Shown piece by piece: positions 11,764-25,600 of a DNA stretch of 64,000 nt (position 1 is its first letter; each line of letters opens with the position of its first letter). Under the pieces are notes generated by a model. It did no database searches. It saw only the letters and a list, made by a program, of their open reading frames with translations, and had not been told where the DNA came from. The position numbers were made by a program, and so were the translations under genes. This stretch comes from Turbatrix aceti. Taxonomy: Eukaryota > Nematoda > Chromadorea > Rhabditida > Panagrolaimidae. Where the stretch lies: assembly GCA_963969345.1 (NCBI GenBank), contig OZ017770.1, forward strand, positions 9,309,246 through 9,373,245, given 5' to 3'.

Positions 11764-14090
11764 ATGTCAGATCCTCCGGTAACAGTAAATGGCAGCGAAT
11801 GCAGCGACAATGAAAGCTCGAGCAAGGTGAGTTTTTATTTTCAATTTTTTTTTGGCATGTGCTCATATACCACAGGTTCCTTGACAACGGATAAAAAATT
11901 AATTTGTTGCGAGGGTGTTACTAATTGACTTGGTCTGCAAACAAAGACCAGCAGCTGTCGGGATTTTTATAATATTTAGTACCTGCTTCCAAGCAATGCA
12001 ATATCCGCTAAAAGCCATTGATTCGATTTTCTTTTTTATTTAATAGACTATTAATATATTTTTTTGTCATAATGCGGCTGGGGCATCAGATTGCTTTTGT
12101 TTATATGAATATTCCATTATCCAAAAATAATGGAATCCAAAATGATAAATTGTGATAGACTATTGTTCTTTTTTGCTCTTGCTTTTTGTCTACGAGGCGG
12201 ATGAATTGTTAGCACAACAAAAAAATTAGGAGACTATTTACCTTTCATCGAGTACAACAAGATAAACTTGTTATTCCAAACTGAAGTGTTTCTCATATCC
12301 ATTAGTACATATTTCTCCCCTCATTCGTAAATAAGCTTTGCTGCAAATTACCTCAGTTGTAGGAGGGAGTGCTTAAAGGTGTTTTGTAGGTGTAAAACTT
12401 TTTCGCTTTTCTCGTGCGCATACAAAATGACTTTCCAATAACTTATAAAAGTTTCAGAAGTCGACCACAAGTCGCCGGGATTACAAGCAAATGCCGATTC
12501 AACACGATAAACATCTGCGGTTTGTTTTTTTGTTTTTTTTTAAATTTTTATTCCGGGAAAAATAAAAATTGTCATTTTTTTCAGAAGCATGAAGGAAGTC
12601 CTCTCCACCATGGACCCCACAGCTGAGCCAAATTCGCATCTTGAATTCAAAGAAAAAACGCATGTTTTATGCGCCAGATTTCTCGGAGGAGCGTGGAAGA
12701 CGGTCTCGCTTGAAAACATGAAAATCATCAGAATTAAGTACGTACACGCACATTAAAAAAAAATTTTCTTTTTATGTCCTGAACTTTTTTTTGTAGAGGT
12801 GGAATGAGCAATATGCTATTTCTATGTCGATTAACTGAAAACCACCCACCCGTGGGAAATGAACCAGACAAAGTTCTCCTCCGTGTCTACTTCAATCCCG
12901 AGACAGAAAGTCATCTAGTCGCTGAATCCGTCATTTTTACACTCCTTTCCGAACGCCACTTAGGACCAAAATTATACGGAATTTTTTCTGGAGGTCGTTT
13001 GGAAGAATACATTCCGGTACGTACACCATTTTTCTTTCATCTTTTTTTTTCTTCCGCTAGTCTTTTTTTTCTTTTTTCTCTTCTCTCATCTTTGTATACC
13101 TTCTTTAGTCGCGCCCACTGAGATGTGACGAGATAGCAAGACCTTCGATCTCAAATAAGATTGCAAAACGTGTTGCCAATGTTCATCAATTAGAAGTGCC
13201 TATCTGGAAGGAACCCGATTACTTGTGCGATGCTCTTGAGAGGTTTGTTGAACCTTTGATTTTTGATTTTTGTTCAGCTTTTTTTTCCCTCTTCTATCCG
13301 CAATTGAGTTTTTTCTTTTTCTTTTTTTTCTAGGTGGTTTAGTCAATTACTCGCTTGCCCATCAGGGACCAGAGAATTCAATTTACCCGAAAAATACCAT
13401 GCATGGGCGCCTTCGGTCTTGACAACCCAGGTCATCGAGGAAGAGATTGAGTATCTGAGAAAGCAAATTTCCAAAAGCACTAGCAAAGTTGCATTCTGTC
13501 ACAATGATCTGCAGGAAGGAAATATCCTTCTGCCAAAAGCGAGCTCGGGAAATATTCGCATGCCAAGTATTTCCGATGACTCCGGAAAGCTGGGATCGCA
13601 CCTGAGTGCTTTCAATCCCAACGATCCCCGACTCGTTCTCATCGACTTTGAATACGCCAGCTACAACTATCGAGGATTCGATTTTGCCAACCATTTTGTC
13701 GAATTTTCAATCAATTACGACGTTGATGAGTCGCCCTTTTACGAGATCTATCCCGACAATTTGCCGTCCCGCGATCGCATGCACGAATTTATGGCCTCTT
13801 ATCTCAAAGAGCTCCATCCATCGTTAGAGGGCGACGCGCTCAAGGACGCGGCTAAATCGCTTGTTGAGGTGGGTGCTGCTTGGTTGATTGATGTTATTCA
13901 TTCATTCATACATACCGTGCCATTTTTACAGGAGACAATACCATTCATTGCTGTATCCCACTTTTTCTGGGGTGTTTGGGGCCTTTTGCAAGTCGAAGTC
14001 TCACCGGTTGGCTTTGGCTTTGCGGAATACGGACGTGACAGACTTGGATTGTACTACAAAAATCGTCATCTCCTTGAACTCGTCAAGTGA
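11764..14090 (+). CDS. choline/ethanolamine kinase (choline-kinase type)
   Basis: Catalyses ATP-dependent phosphorylation of choline (and often ethanolamine), first step of the Kennedy pathway to phosphatidylcholine; cytosolic. Exons: 11764-11826, 12458-12519, 12585-12737, 12797-13016, 13109-13242, 13334-13868, 13932-14090; 441 residues. The first two exons (MSDPPVTVNG, then KSTTSRRDYKQM) are short and their assignment rests on phase agreement with exon 3; a downstream ATG at 12589 is an alternative start. Landmarks: FLGGAWKTV and GGMSNMLFLC (nucleotide loop), Brenner motif HNDLQEGN at ~266, then LIDFEYASYNYRGFDFANHF at ~310 (choline-kinase motif), and SHFFWGVWGLLQ near the end. HNDLQ favours choline kinase over strict ethanolamine kinase (usually HNDLL). 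The 63-nt intron 13869-13931 is in frame and open, so unspliced reading is also possible. Confidence 0.93.
11827..12457 (+). other. first intron of the choline kinase gene
   Basis: A 631-nt A+T-rich intron, long for this window, between two short N-terminal coding exons. It starts GTGAGT and ends GTTTCAG. No other feature seen. Confidence 0.6.
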
Positions 14091-15221
14091 ACGAACGAAC
14101 AAACAAACAAACGCGAAACCAATTTAAAGTACCCATAAAAGTAATGTTTCTTTTTGTTCCCGCTGTGATTTTTGTTATTTGTCGGTTATTTTTTTTTTGT
14201 TTTTGGAATAAAATATCATACATACTAACTACGGGGTTATTTTCCAACATTTTCCAACAAACACTCCGGGGACGTAAAAAAGATAAATTTATGTTATTTA
14301 TGCCTTTTTTAGTTCCAAGAATGCACGGATACATAAATTTTACCAACTGTCAAAAATAGAGAGGAGAGAGAGAGGAGCTTGATCTCGTAAAAGTCGACCA
14401 ACTCAACCGATACTGGTACATACCTAACTGCTATGTGATGCATAAAAATGTGATTTTAAATTTATTCACACTCACTGCATCGTTTTTTTTTGTCTTTTCC
14501 GCAGTCAACGATCAGCTTGCAGATAATAACACCTATTTTTTTTAAAAAACATGGAGGTGGCTGTTGACAAAGGCTATTCTTATTTTACACCGGATAGGAG
14601 CTCATTTGTCATCTGTCTGCCGCGACCGACAACGAACGACCGACCGCGAAGTGACATCCAATGTACTTCCTGGCTGAAAAAAATCACTCCCAGACAAAAA
14701 TGTCCATCAAATAACTTTTTTGTCTGCAATATGTATTTTTTTTTCTGTGTGCCAACCTTTTCGCTTTTTATCGGACCATTTTGCATACATTGCTTTAGCC
14801 AGGAAAGATGCACACTACCTTTGTGCTCCTCTCCCTTTTTTCTCCAGCTAGGTGAACGAATGCTAGGGTCCGAGGTTTACAGCGCCGCTGCTGCTCGCTG
14901 CTCGTTTGCTTGTCTGGTCGCACTGACTGCTATTGCAAACCGATCGGCAGGATGGATGCTTAATCGCGAACTGCTGTGTTTCCGCAGTCTGCCCTGTATT
15001 TGTATTTTTTTTTCAGTCGCTTAGTTAGACCTGACCGAACGAACGTTGGTGAAAAGCGATTCCCTTCCATCAACGCCTGTTCTCCCATTTTTTATCGTTG
15101 ACATATAGTACATCCACAAACGTTCCCTCTTCCCTATTTTTTTTGACGTGAATTGAGTGATCGTTTGTTTAATTGATTGTTGTTTGCTTTACACCTGACA
15201 CGTTTAATTTAGTTAGTAGGC
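14091..15221. other. intergenic, no gene seen
   Basis: Gap between the choline kinase stop and the nucleoside transporter ATG. It holds pyrimidine-rich and poly-T stretches and an AATAAA near 14207 that could end the kinase transcript. The ORFs at 14551-15024 lack any domain and have poor composition. Confidence 0.5.
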
Positions 15222-16910
15222 ATGGCTGACTCCCTCACGCATTCTTCGCGTGATCCCAATGACTCCAAGGACAGCAATGAGATCGCTCCTTTTATCCCTG
15301 AATCTCCATCATCACCCGTCACCGATTCCGATGACAGTACCGAGCCAAAGGACAAGCGCGATGTTGTCTGGCTCATCCTTATGCTTCACGGTCTTGGCAC
15401 TCTGATCTCCTGGAACGTCTTTATCACCATTGCTCCCATGGTTTGTCTTTTTCTTGGATTTTCCATGTTCAAATGTATTTTTAGTACTACAAGGAACTCA
15501 AACTCAAGGAACCAACCGATCCCCAGCCGGCTTACGTAGTCAACTTCATGAATTATGTCTGCATCGCTTCGCAACTGCCCAATTTGCTCGTCAATATCAT
15601 CGGCATGTTCTCCAATCGTGGAAACTTGCTTGTTCGGATCAAGCTTGCGCTGATTGTAGTTGCTGTTGCTACTTTTTCCACCATGTTGTTCACATTTGTT
15701 GACACTTCGGGATGTAAGTGCAGTGTTTATATGCGAATTCCCCAAATATCATGATTTTTAACAGGGCGCTTCGGATTTTTCATCGTAACAATCCTGACTG
15801 TTGTTATCCTGAATTCCGCGAACGGATTTTATCAGAACAGCATCTACGGCCTCGTTGGATCGTTTCCCTTCAAATACATCAACGCCGTTGTTTTGGGAAA
15901 CAACTTTTGTGGTCTCTTCGTTACGATTCTCTTTGCCACGACCACAATTCGTAAGTTTACTAACAAGCTTTTTTTTTCTTCAAGAATAATTTTTTTCTGT
16001 TGTAGTAATCAAAGACCTGGCCTTGAATGCAGCAGTCTACTTTTTGGTTGCTTTTCTCCTTCTCGTTTTATGCTTCATCTCTTTCCTCTACCTCCAGCGA
16101 AATGTAAGCCTAGTATAATTTACCCATCAACACCAAAATCTTCGGTGTGGTTATTTATTGTCTTTTAGGATTACTTTATCTACCAGATGGCTGTAGCCCG
16201 TCGCGCTGCCGACGATTGTGGTGCACTGGGACTGAGCGATTATGTCGGCGTCTTCAAAGAAGCTTTTCTACCTCTGGCAAACGTTTTTATGGTATTTTTT
16301 GTTACGCTTCTTCTCTTCCCATCTGTTCTCCTGGATATCAAGTTGCATCCTGCGGGCCGTACTTACGATCTCCCGATTCCAGGTGAGTGTTGTAAAAAAT
16401 AACTGAGTGAGTGCAAAACATACAAAGTGTTTGTTTTACTTTAGAAAACCTCTACGCAACCGTGTTCATCTTCCTCAACTTCAACTTCTTCGCCGTTGTT
16501 GGCAGCAAAATCGCAGACTACATCCAATGGCCATCTCCGCGCTACGTCCACTATCCCATCTTTGCTCGCCTGCTTTTTGTTGCCATTTTCGTGTCCTCAA
16601 ACTACTCTCCCGGAGACTGGCGATCGCTTCCGGTCTACATTACCAATGAGTACGCTGTCTTCATCTTTATCTCTCTCATGTCCATCACGCACGGATACTA
16701 CAGCTCGATTTCGCTCATGTACGCACCTGGGTATGTCAAATTTGGATTTACGTCTAACATATTTGGATTTACGTATAACATATTTTTTTCAGGGGCTTTG
16801 ACGTCTCGAAGCAACGCGTCATCGGCAAAATGTCAGCGTTTTCTCTTGTCTTTGGTATCGCGCTTGGAATTGGCTGCTCTTTCCTCACGAATTTCATCGC
16901 TCACCTCTGA
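15222..16910 (+). CDS. equilibrative nucleoside transporter (SLC29/ENT family)
   Basis: Facilitative nucleoside carrier of the plasma membrane or an organelle. Exons: 15222-15440, 15485-15713, 15765-15950, 16006-16103, 16169-16382, 16445-16730, 16793-16910; junctions in phase; 449 residues. The N-terminus is acidic and Ser/Pro-rich (about 45 residues). TM1 contains the family motif LHGLGTLISWNVFITIAPM. Later markers are NSANGFYQNSIYG, the R-x-Y-F/W type loops, LFARLLFVAIF-like helix with FVSSNYSPGD after it, and the C-terminal HGYYSSISLMYAP-G followed by KQRVIGKMSAFSLVFG, which is typical of ENT TM9-TM11. About eleven hydrophobic segments are visible. An AG acceptor sits 9 nt before the ATG (TTTAATTTAG), suggesting a 5'-UTR intron or trans-splicing. 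Subtype cannot be assigned. Confidence 0.93.
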
Positions 16911-17188
16911 TTTACCTACCTACACGATCACCTGGAAATTCCTATTTTTGCAAGGCCGTAATGCCATCGAACATTTTTTTAGCATCTTTTTGTTGTTTTA
17001 CTAATTCTCCGCTACTGTGCCTTACCCTTACCAGAACCCGATCTGGCTGTTTTGACTGATTTCCAGGTATGTAATCTGTTGCTAACATATCGCATCCATG
17101 CGTTGTTACTTGTTGTTGTTATCATTTTTTAAATTGTAGCTTTAATTTATGAGTCTTATTTATTGATTTTTCTCATAAAATTGTTTTT

Positions 17189-20100
17189 TTACGGTCCCAT
17201 GATGGACATACGGGCTTTGTCGAGAATTTCCTGCCTAATTCTCGGATAGTCAGGATGCGAACGCAAGATATTCAGACAGATATCAATGCACTCAAAACAT
17301 TTTTTACACTTGAGATAGTTGAATGCGAGTTTGAAGCCAATGGCTGGATTTCGACCCTTTCCGAGTCTCCAGGCAAATTCGTAGTTCGCAGCGGCGTCCG
17401 GGAACTCCTGCTGGCGTTCGTGCACGTATCCCATGTACTCGAAAGCTTTGATTGAGCTCTGAAAAAAAATTAAAAACAATTTTTTGCACAAATGAATTTC
17501 CAAATTACTGAATTATACTGAAGCGTAGTTCTCAAAATAGAAATAGCATGATCGTGCTTGTTCTGGCTTATGTAGATGTCAGTAAGCATGAGCCAACCTG
17601 AAAAGTCCCCGTACAACTTTTTTTAACTTTTTGTTAAAAAAACATACATCGTTCGAGGTAATCAGCATACTCGAGACTCCATGGATAGTTAATGAGTCTC
17701 TTGAGGTGTTGCTTGGCTTTTTGGGGCTGTTTTAGGTAGAGATAGCCACGCGCTACGCCCAGCAGTGCACCAACGTTGATGGGCTTATCCGTGACGTCGG
17801 CATCCTCGGGTGGGATGAGTTCCAGCAAGTTGTTGAGTGCGTTTTGTATTTTTACACGGTTTCCGCTGGCTATCATAACGTAATTTTCCATAAGAAAAAA
17901 ACGATTTGGCATCGTAGGCTTGTTTCGTACTTCCTGAATAAATTAGGCGTTGTCCCGTTAATTAAAAATAATATTCATAGCATGCTTACATTCAAAAACC
18001 GTTCGGCTGACTTAATATTTATTTCCCGTTCTGATTGGTTTGCATCCATTGCGCTAAAAAATGAATTCATAAAAAAATGACAATTTAAAAATATTCAAAC
18101 TTACGCAGCATCGCTGACTTCGCCGAGAGTTTCGTAGTCGGGATTGAGAAATATTTCTACGATGTTGTAAATAGCATGCTCACCCCATTCTAAATCGCGT
18201 CGAGCTCGGTTGAAATAATTCAGTGCGGAGTTTGGATCGCACGTGTGCCACTCGTGGAGACCCTTGCAATAGTTGTATCCCGCATCCACGTTGGCGCGTG
18301 GATTTGCATCCTGAGCCTTGCGAAGCAGGCCTTCTGCGTTTTCGACTTCACCTTTTCGCCAGTAGAGCTCCATGCAGCGAGCCATCGCGTGGTATTGCGC
18401 TAAAAATATTTTTTGAACAAACAAACTTCTATAAAAATTTCATGTTGTCAAAAACAAACTTGGATTGCGCTCCAGAAGTTGGGCAAAATGTTTCATGGCT
18501 CCATCGCCTTCACTCCGCTGATACATAATGTCTGCCATGATGAGCGTAGCTTCATTGTTGTTTCTATCTCCGTTAAGCACGGCAAGACACATCTGATTGC
18601 ATTGCTGAATCTTTCCACTGCTATAATAGACTCTTGCCAATTCAAGCATGCTCTTTATGTCCTTTGGATCATTGTCTATTGCTTCCTTGTATAAATCAAT
18701 GGCTTTGGCGTAATCGCGTCTCGCGAGGCTGGTTGCAGCAAGATCGTTTGCTATTCTGAAAGAGAAAATAGAGAAGAGTGCACAAAAAAAAGAAGAAACA
18801 TGGTTGGCCTGGCCTTTCTTTCTCTTACCGAGCCAATACTTTTTTCTCCTCGGCAAGGTTTTGAGTTCCCTGTTTGGACGCGATGTATTCTATCTGTAGT
18901 GTTTTTGCTTTTTGCATGGCTTTTGTGGCTTCGTCTTGAATTTCTCTTTCCGCGTATACCTTGGCTAACAGCATCCAAAATAATGCCAGGTGTTTTGTCG
19001 ATGAAGGATCTGTATTGAAATTTATCGAGTTTTGTGAAATCGATTGAAAAAAAAAATACCTGCAGTGTCTGCGCTTTCATCAATAGCTTCCATTAATATG
19101 CGCTCGCATTTGTCGTAATTCTTTACCCGCAGCAACTCTTCGGCATACCTCAGCCGAAGTATTTTGTCCTTACCGGTCTTCATTGCGGTTTCGTAGAAGG
19201 TTATGGCCTTGTGATAAAGATGGCATTCGACATACGCGTTTCCTATCTTTTCCGCCAACGCGCTGTCTCTGGGATTCCTGCGCATGGCTGCTTCGTAGGA
19301 TTCTATCGCTTTTGTTGGCTGTAATTTTTTTGTTTTGTTTTTTTGCACCTTAAAAAAATTTCCATACCTCCTGGATGCTCATATAAGCATCCCCGAGTAA
19401 AACATAATTCTGAATCGACTGATCATTTTGCACAATTTCTCGATAACAAGCTGCGTATTTAATTTTGTCTTTGAGTTCTTCAAGATAAATTTGCGCCATT
19501 TTTGTTCGGGATAACGTGTAATTTGGCTCATCCGGTAGCACCTGTGCGAGAACATCAATCGCTCCTCTTGGATCCCCCCGCTGGAGTCTGAGCTGCGCGT
19601 TCATCAATACGAGCCGGTCTTCTTCTGGCGTTTCCTTGTATCGATTCAATGCTTCTTTCATTATATTGTCAGCGTCGTCATTTCGGTTTATCTGATGATA
19701 ACAATCTATCATTTCCAGGTAAATTGAAATGCGAACACTTTCGTTGATGTCCATCTGCATTGCTTGTTTTGGGTCTGAAAAGCATTGCTTGCTTCTTTTT
19801 TCTCCTTTTTTGGTATAAAAACTACATATTATTTTTTATGTGGTCACTGAGTGAATTAAAAAATCATCTTTCTAAAAAATGTGAGCACTGATATTTTGTC
19901 AAATAAAAATTAATTGTGATTTTTATGGTTTTTTATGTGACGATACGATTTTTTTTACAGTTTTTTTTATACATTTTTTTTGTCTATCAAAAATTCTACT
20001 AAATATATTTTTGCCCCAAATTCGTAAAAAAAGGATCATACCGTTAAAAGCCTTCAACTTGAGCGCAGACTTCAACATGTCGATTGCTTCGCTCATTTTC

Positions 20101-22393
20101 GACTTGTTTTCTTCCTTTATCATCCTCGCTTTGATGAGATAGTACAGCGGATGGTCTCTAACTTGAAAATTGAATCCCAATCCAGAATCCAAGCATTTAG
20201 ACGCTTCTATGAGTTGATGTTTCTGTAGCAAAATCTGTGCCAGTAAAAGATAAGCTTCGGATACGCAACTGCTTCTGCCCATGCATTGTTTGAGCATTTT
20301 TTCTGCATCTTGACTATCTGTTTCTAAATATTTCGCTTTTGCATAGAGATACGTAAATTTTCCAAATCCAGGACAATTATCATAGACCAAAGCCACGATT
20401 TTTAAAATTTCCTTGAGCACCGGATCCTGTGCTTTGGCAGGGGTCAGAGGGGCTACTTCGAACAAACTCTGGCAGACTTCGAGCAAAAATGCCGGGTCGA
20501 GGCATTCAATGTACTTTAGTCCAAATGGCATGTGCTGCAGAACGGAAAGATGAGCGTCCACTGCTTGCTTTACTCCAGCGAGAAATACTTCTGTCGCGCA
20601 ACCCTGCATCTTGTTAATTAGCGCTCGTACGAAGTAGTACATGACTGTTTTCTGAATTTCAGCGTTCGTCTGTTCCAGAAATTCCATCTGATCTTTGGCA
20701 TCTTGAATATTGCCCTTGGTCAAATAGTAACGAATTATGACAAAAATAGCCTCAGAGTTTGTATCATAATTATTTTCTAGGGCCAAGCGTGCTGTTTTGT
20801 AGGCTTCTTTGTAGTCGCCATCGCTGAAAAGTTGTCGACTCTTTTCGCAGATGTAAGCGACATTATTCGAGCACGTAAGTGCTTCTTCGTTGAATTTTCT
20901 GTAATATGTTTTTTTAAAGCTAAGGGGTCAACTTTTTTTTAAATTTAGTATTTACCTGGCGTATTGCTTGACAACATTGGCGTCCACAGATAAGGTCATG
21001 AGAAAGTGTGCGATGCTGTTGAGAATGTATCCGTTCCCGTTTTCAACGCGTTGTACAGAGTCAAACAGCTCGGTTAGGAGTTGGTCGATTTGAATCGTGT
21101 CGCCTTGAATTAGGATCGCTTTTGCGCATTCACAGATTTGGATTGGGATGCAGTCGTTCTATAAATGTTTTATTAAAACTTTTTTCCAAGTTCGTAAAAA
21201 TTTTTTTTTTAATTTGTTGAAATTTTTTTCAAATAATTTTTTTTCCAAATTAAAAAAAAAATTTTTTTCCAAACTTTTTGAAAAAAAAAATTTTTTTTTT
21301 ATTTTTCCACTCTTTGAAAAAAAAAATTTTTACTAATTCTTTTTCCAAACTTTTTGAAAAAAAAAATTTTAATCATTTTTTTCCAAACTTTGAAAACAAA
21401 ATTTAAAACGAAAAATTTTTTTTTAACATTTCGGAGCTAACAAACCGATTGTATGAGACTAGCGCTTTGTGAAAGGTCAAAAACTTTATTCCAGTCTCGT
21501 AGCATGATGCTTGCATGAATCAACTCGATATAGGCCGGCAAATGAGAGCTGTTCTGGTCCAAAACCAAATTCAGGATATCCTGCATTTCTATCACATTTT
21601 GTCTAAAAAAAATTTTTATTGCATGTTCCACCCAAAATTTTAATTAAAAAAACCCACCTGTCTCGTTGAATTCTTACTTGCCCGAAATACGCGTCGAGAT
21701 ATTCATAAGACTCTATAGCAAGGTCAAAATGTTTCTGAGCATTACCTGCATCTTTTTCTGTAGCGAGGTCCAGCCAGCCTTTGAGTGTGACAATCTTAAA
21801 ATTTTTTATAAATGTAACCCATTTCAAAAAAAATTGGTAAATATAAAAATAATTTTTTACTTTTGGCTCAACTCCGCTGGCATCAGTGTAATTATCCAGG
21901 AGACTCCTGGCCCGTTCATGATTCCCGTCAAAGTACAAAACCAGTCCCGCAACGTACGCCGATGCAATGTCGGCTGATGACCATTCTTCAGTAATTTTTC
22001 TCTCCGTATCGTCGACGGATTCTTGGTCTGAAAAAATGAACACATTGCGAGCGTGTATTTTTTTCTGTCTTCTTACCGATATTTTTTTCACTGAGATAGA
22101 CAATTTGAAGCGTGACATTTACGCCGAGGGTAATCAGGGAGGTTTTTTTGATTCCCGACAACAATCGAATGGCTTCTGGAGTTCTGCCTGAATTTTTTTT
22201 TGACTAATACTATTTCTGTTATTGATCAAAGAAAGTTACCCAATTTTGCGAGACAAAAGGCCTTAAGACAAACAAACTCGTGATTGTCGTGGAACTGATT
22301 TATTGCATCCTGGCAATGCTGCAGAGCCGTTCCGTAGTACTTGTCTCTCATGTAGTAGTAAATCAAAGCGGCTACCGACGATTCTTTGTACAT
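17189..22393 (-). CDS. TTC21B: intraflagellar transport protein 139 / tetratricopeptide repeat protein 21B
   Basis: IFT-A complex subunit required for retrograde transport in cilia. Sixteen exons on minus: 22393-22240, 22187-22077, 22027-21861, 21794-21658, 21602-21446, 21158-20956, 20898-20042, 19774-19368, 19318-19060, 19009-18829, 18755-18460, 18399-18105, 18053-17990, 17933-17648, 17597-17509, 17458-17189. All junctions keep phase and give 1310 residues, close to vertebrate TTC21B (about 1316). The N-terminus (SSVAALIYYYMRDKYYGTAL) matches the family's short N-terminal repeat, and the body is a chain of TPR helices (for example DLYKEAIDNDPKDIKSMLEL, GDAYMSIQE, FEYMGYVHERQQ). The final exons match the conserved C-terminus (CWLMLTDIYI; AFNYLKCKKCFECID). 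The invertebrate lineage may have only one TTC21 gene, so orthology to 21A/21B jointly is possible. Implies ciliated cells, at least sensory neurons. Confidence 0.93.
21159..21445. repeat. low-complexity A/T repeat in a TTC21B intron
   Basis: The 287-nt intron is built from irregular copies of a unit like TTTTTCCAAACTTTTTGAAA followed by A and T runs, from about 21180 to 21430. It is the only clearly repetitive intron in this gene. Confidence 0.6.
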
Positions 22394-22664
22394 TTTTGTT
22401 TGATAATTTTATACCACAATTGAACATACTCTTTTCCCTGAATTTTTGTATTTCTTGTGCCCATGCTTGTATCCTAGCAACGAACGCATGAGTTCATATA
22501 TTTTTATACCCCTCAAAAATATTGGCAAAAAGCGTCTAAACATCGCGCAAACTTATGCATAAAAAACTCTGCCGGATTTTATGAGTCTCGAGGTTTTTGA
22601 ACCCGTCTTCCAAGACTCTGTCACCTATTTTTCTTCTTAATTTCTCTTTCAGTCGACTGTCAAG
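22394..22664. promoter_or_regulatory. head-to-head promoter interval (TTC21B / ABC transporter)
   Basis: Only 271 bp separate the two divergent start codons (22393 on minus and 22665 on plus), so both promoters and 5' UTRs must fit here. A TATAAAA-like string lies just upstream of the TTC21B ATG on the minus strand (GGTATAAAATTATC). On the plus strand a TTTCTCTTTCAG acceptor ends at 22652, 12 nt before the ABC ATG. Confidence 0.5.
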
Positions 22665-25600
22665 ATGGAGATCTGTTCATCGTGGCAGTTTTGGCCTATC
22701 ACCCTGTGTACATACGGAGTTGTGGCTACCGGCTTGTATGGCGCAACTTTATTGGCAAACTCTGGCTTTCTCATCTATCGTCACATTCGCAAGCATCGCT
22801 ACCAGGTTCTGCGTGAAAACTGGCGTCAAGGAGCGCTGACAAATTCCTTTGCTTACGTCTTTCTGGCTACCTCGGGTCTCGTGGGTATGCCTTGGATTTA
22901 CTACTTTGGACATTCTACGGTTCGGTACAACTTGGTATTCTTCGCCTGGGCTATCGCGCAGTCACTATACTGGTCCATTGCTCTTTACTACCTCATCGAT
23001 ACTTGGCACGATCATCGACCGGCTTTGAGGGTCAAGTTGCTCTACCTCATCAACCTGCTTCTTATCTTGCCGGTTTTGTTTTCATGGGAAAACTTTTTTC
23101 CTTCTCAGTTGGTTTTTCGGAATTTTTTTCGGACTTAGGTGGGGGTTTAATTTTTCAGGCCATTTTTGATTACGTACTTTCCGTTTTGTCTGGTCAATGT
23201 GCTCTTCACTTTTACCTGTGCCATCTGCGTGTTTTCTGGATGGACTCTTCGGGATTCGAGTGCTCGATACAGCGTAAGTCTATTTTTTTTAGGTAGTACA
23301 TAAAAACTCGTTTTTTCTTTAGGGTCGCGTAAGGACTGAAAACAACTTCCGCCAGGTGGGATCCTACATCTGGCCGAGGGAAGAGGGTCACCTGCAGCTG
23401 CGCGTTGTCTTTTGCATTGGTCTCCTCATCATCGGTCGTATCACGAACGTCATCTTCCCAATGTATACCAAATGGATTCGTACGTTTTTTTCCCTCTTTC
23501 AACCTCAAAAAAATTATGAACAATGAATTTCAGTCGACGAGCTGGCCGCAGGACACTTTTGCGTGAAACTCATTCTTATGAGTGTGCTTGTCAAATGTCT
23601 CCAGGGATCTGCTATGGGTGGATTTTCAAACACTATCCGACAATATCTCTGGGTCAGAGTCTCGCAGCATACGACAAAGAAAATTCAGGTTGATATGTTC
23701 GTTCACCTGCACAAATTAAGTCTGCGTTGGCATCTCTCGAGGAAGACCGGTGAAGTCATCCGAATCATGGATCGGGGTACTCGGTCGATTCAGACTCTTC
23801 TCTCGTACATTGTCTTCAGCGTAGGACCTACAATTGCCGATATTGTTATTGCTACGTTCTTCTTTTTCATCGCGTACAACTGGATGTTTGGATTGCTCGT
23901 TTTGATTACCATGTCTATCTACTTGAGTAAGTTTTGGAAGCCGATGATGTACATATTTAAAAATCTCGATGTTAGGTTAAAAATTTTATTTTACGTTCAT
24001 TTTTCTTTTTTTTGCCAAAAAAGCCTGAAAAACATTATTTTAAGTAATTTTTATTACTTTTCCCCTGAAATTGACGATTTTGAAAAAACGATCTCTTTCA
24101 GCCGTGACAATCGCAGTGACAGAATGGCGTGACCAGTACAAACGTGACATGAACGCGGCCGAAAATGCCTGGCAATTCACCGGAGTCGACTCTTTGCTCA
24201 ACTACGAAACCGTCAAATATTACTGCGCGGAAGACATGGAAAAAGAACGTTACATGAAAGCCTGTGACAAGTACCAGGCTGCCGAAAAGGAAAATATGAT
24301 GTCGCTTTGCCTGCTCAATCTTCTGCAGAATACGATCATCGTTGTGTCATCCGTCATGGGTTCCCTCATGATGGCCTACTTCATTTCCGAGGAAAAATCT
24401 ATCTACACTGCTGGCGACTATATCATGTTCACGACCTACATGATGCAACTTTATACTCCTCTCAACTTCTTTGGCACACTCTATCGCACTGTCCAAAATG
24501 CATTCGTCGACATGGAAAGCATGTTTGCATTTTTGGACGAGAAGATTGAAATTGTCAATCCGCCTAATGCAAAGATACTGGAGTCCAGGGCTGAGCGATT
24601 GTGTCTTGAACATGTTGTATTTGGCTACAAGGAAGGCTACAGCATCCTCAACGAGCTGTCCATCGAAGCCAACGCTGGAGAAACCGTCGCGGTCGTCGGA
24701 GCCTCCGGCTCGGGGAAGTCGACTCTTATCCGACTCCTTTTCCGGCTCTATGACATCCAGCACGGCTCAATCACCTTTGGCAACCACGAGATAAGAACTC
24801 TGGACGTGCATTCGCTTCGCTCAAACATTGGAATAGTTCCCCAGGACACGGTACTCTTCAACGAGTCCATCGAGTACAACATCCGCTACGGACGGCAGAA
24901 CGCGACCAAAGATGAGATCTACGAGGCTGCCAAGACCGCTGAAATCCATGACTTCATCTTGACTCTTCCCGAAGGATACGAGACGCTTGTCGGCGAACGA
25001 GGACTGAGGCTGTCCGGCGGTGAGAAGCAGCGTGTCGCCATCGCGAGAACCATTCTCAAGAATCCCGCGTTTTTGTTGTTCGACGAGGCAACTTCTGCCC
25101 TGGACTCCCACACTGAGGCTCGGATTAAGAAGAATCTCAACGCATTGGCCGTCGGTAGAACGTGTTTAATCATTGCTCATCGATTGTCTACGATTCGGCA
25201 TGCTCACAAGATTATTGTTCTGAGGGATGGCATTGTCGCGCAGTGTGGAACGTGAGTTTTATAGAAACCCCACTTTTTTGGTTTTTATGCTTAAGAGACA
25301 GTCCACGACAGGATTTCGGACCGAGGACAAGGCTTTTTTACACTTTCAAATGTTTTGAGCCAGAATTGTTCCCCACCCCTAGGAAGGTCTAAAACCGCGA
25401 TACACAGATTTTTAAAAAAATCGGAATCTGTAGTTTTGGCTTCTGAAAGGTTTTGACACAAGTTAATGCCACGCACTGCGTTCAAGAGGAAAAGAGCTGA
25501 AAAATTTTTTAGGGGGGTTTTGGGGGAAGGGGAACACGATGTCGTAGTCAGATTTTTTTTATCGTTACGGTAAGTGCCACTTTTAGGCAAATTTTTTTGG

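Noticed and set aside
13869..13931. choline kinase read through as one exon
   Set aside because: The 63-nt stretch is open and in frame, but it has GTGGGT and TTTTTACAG borders and inserts residues where the family has none. Treated as an intron.
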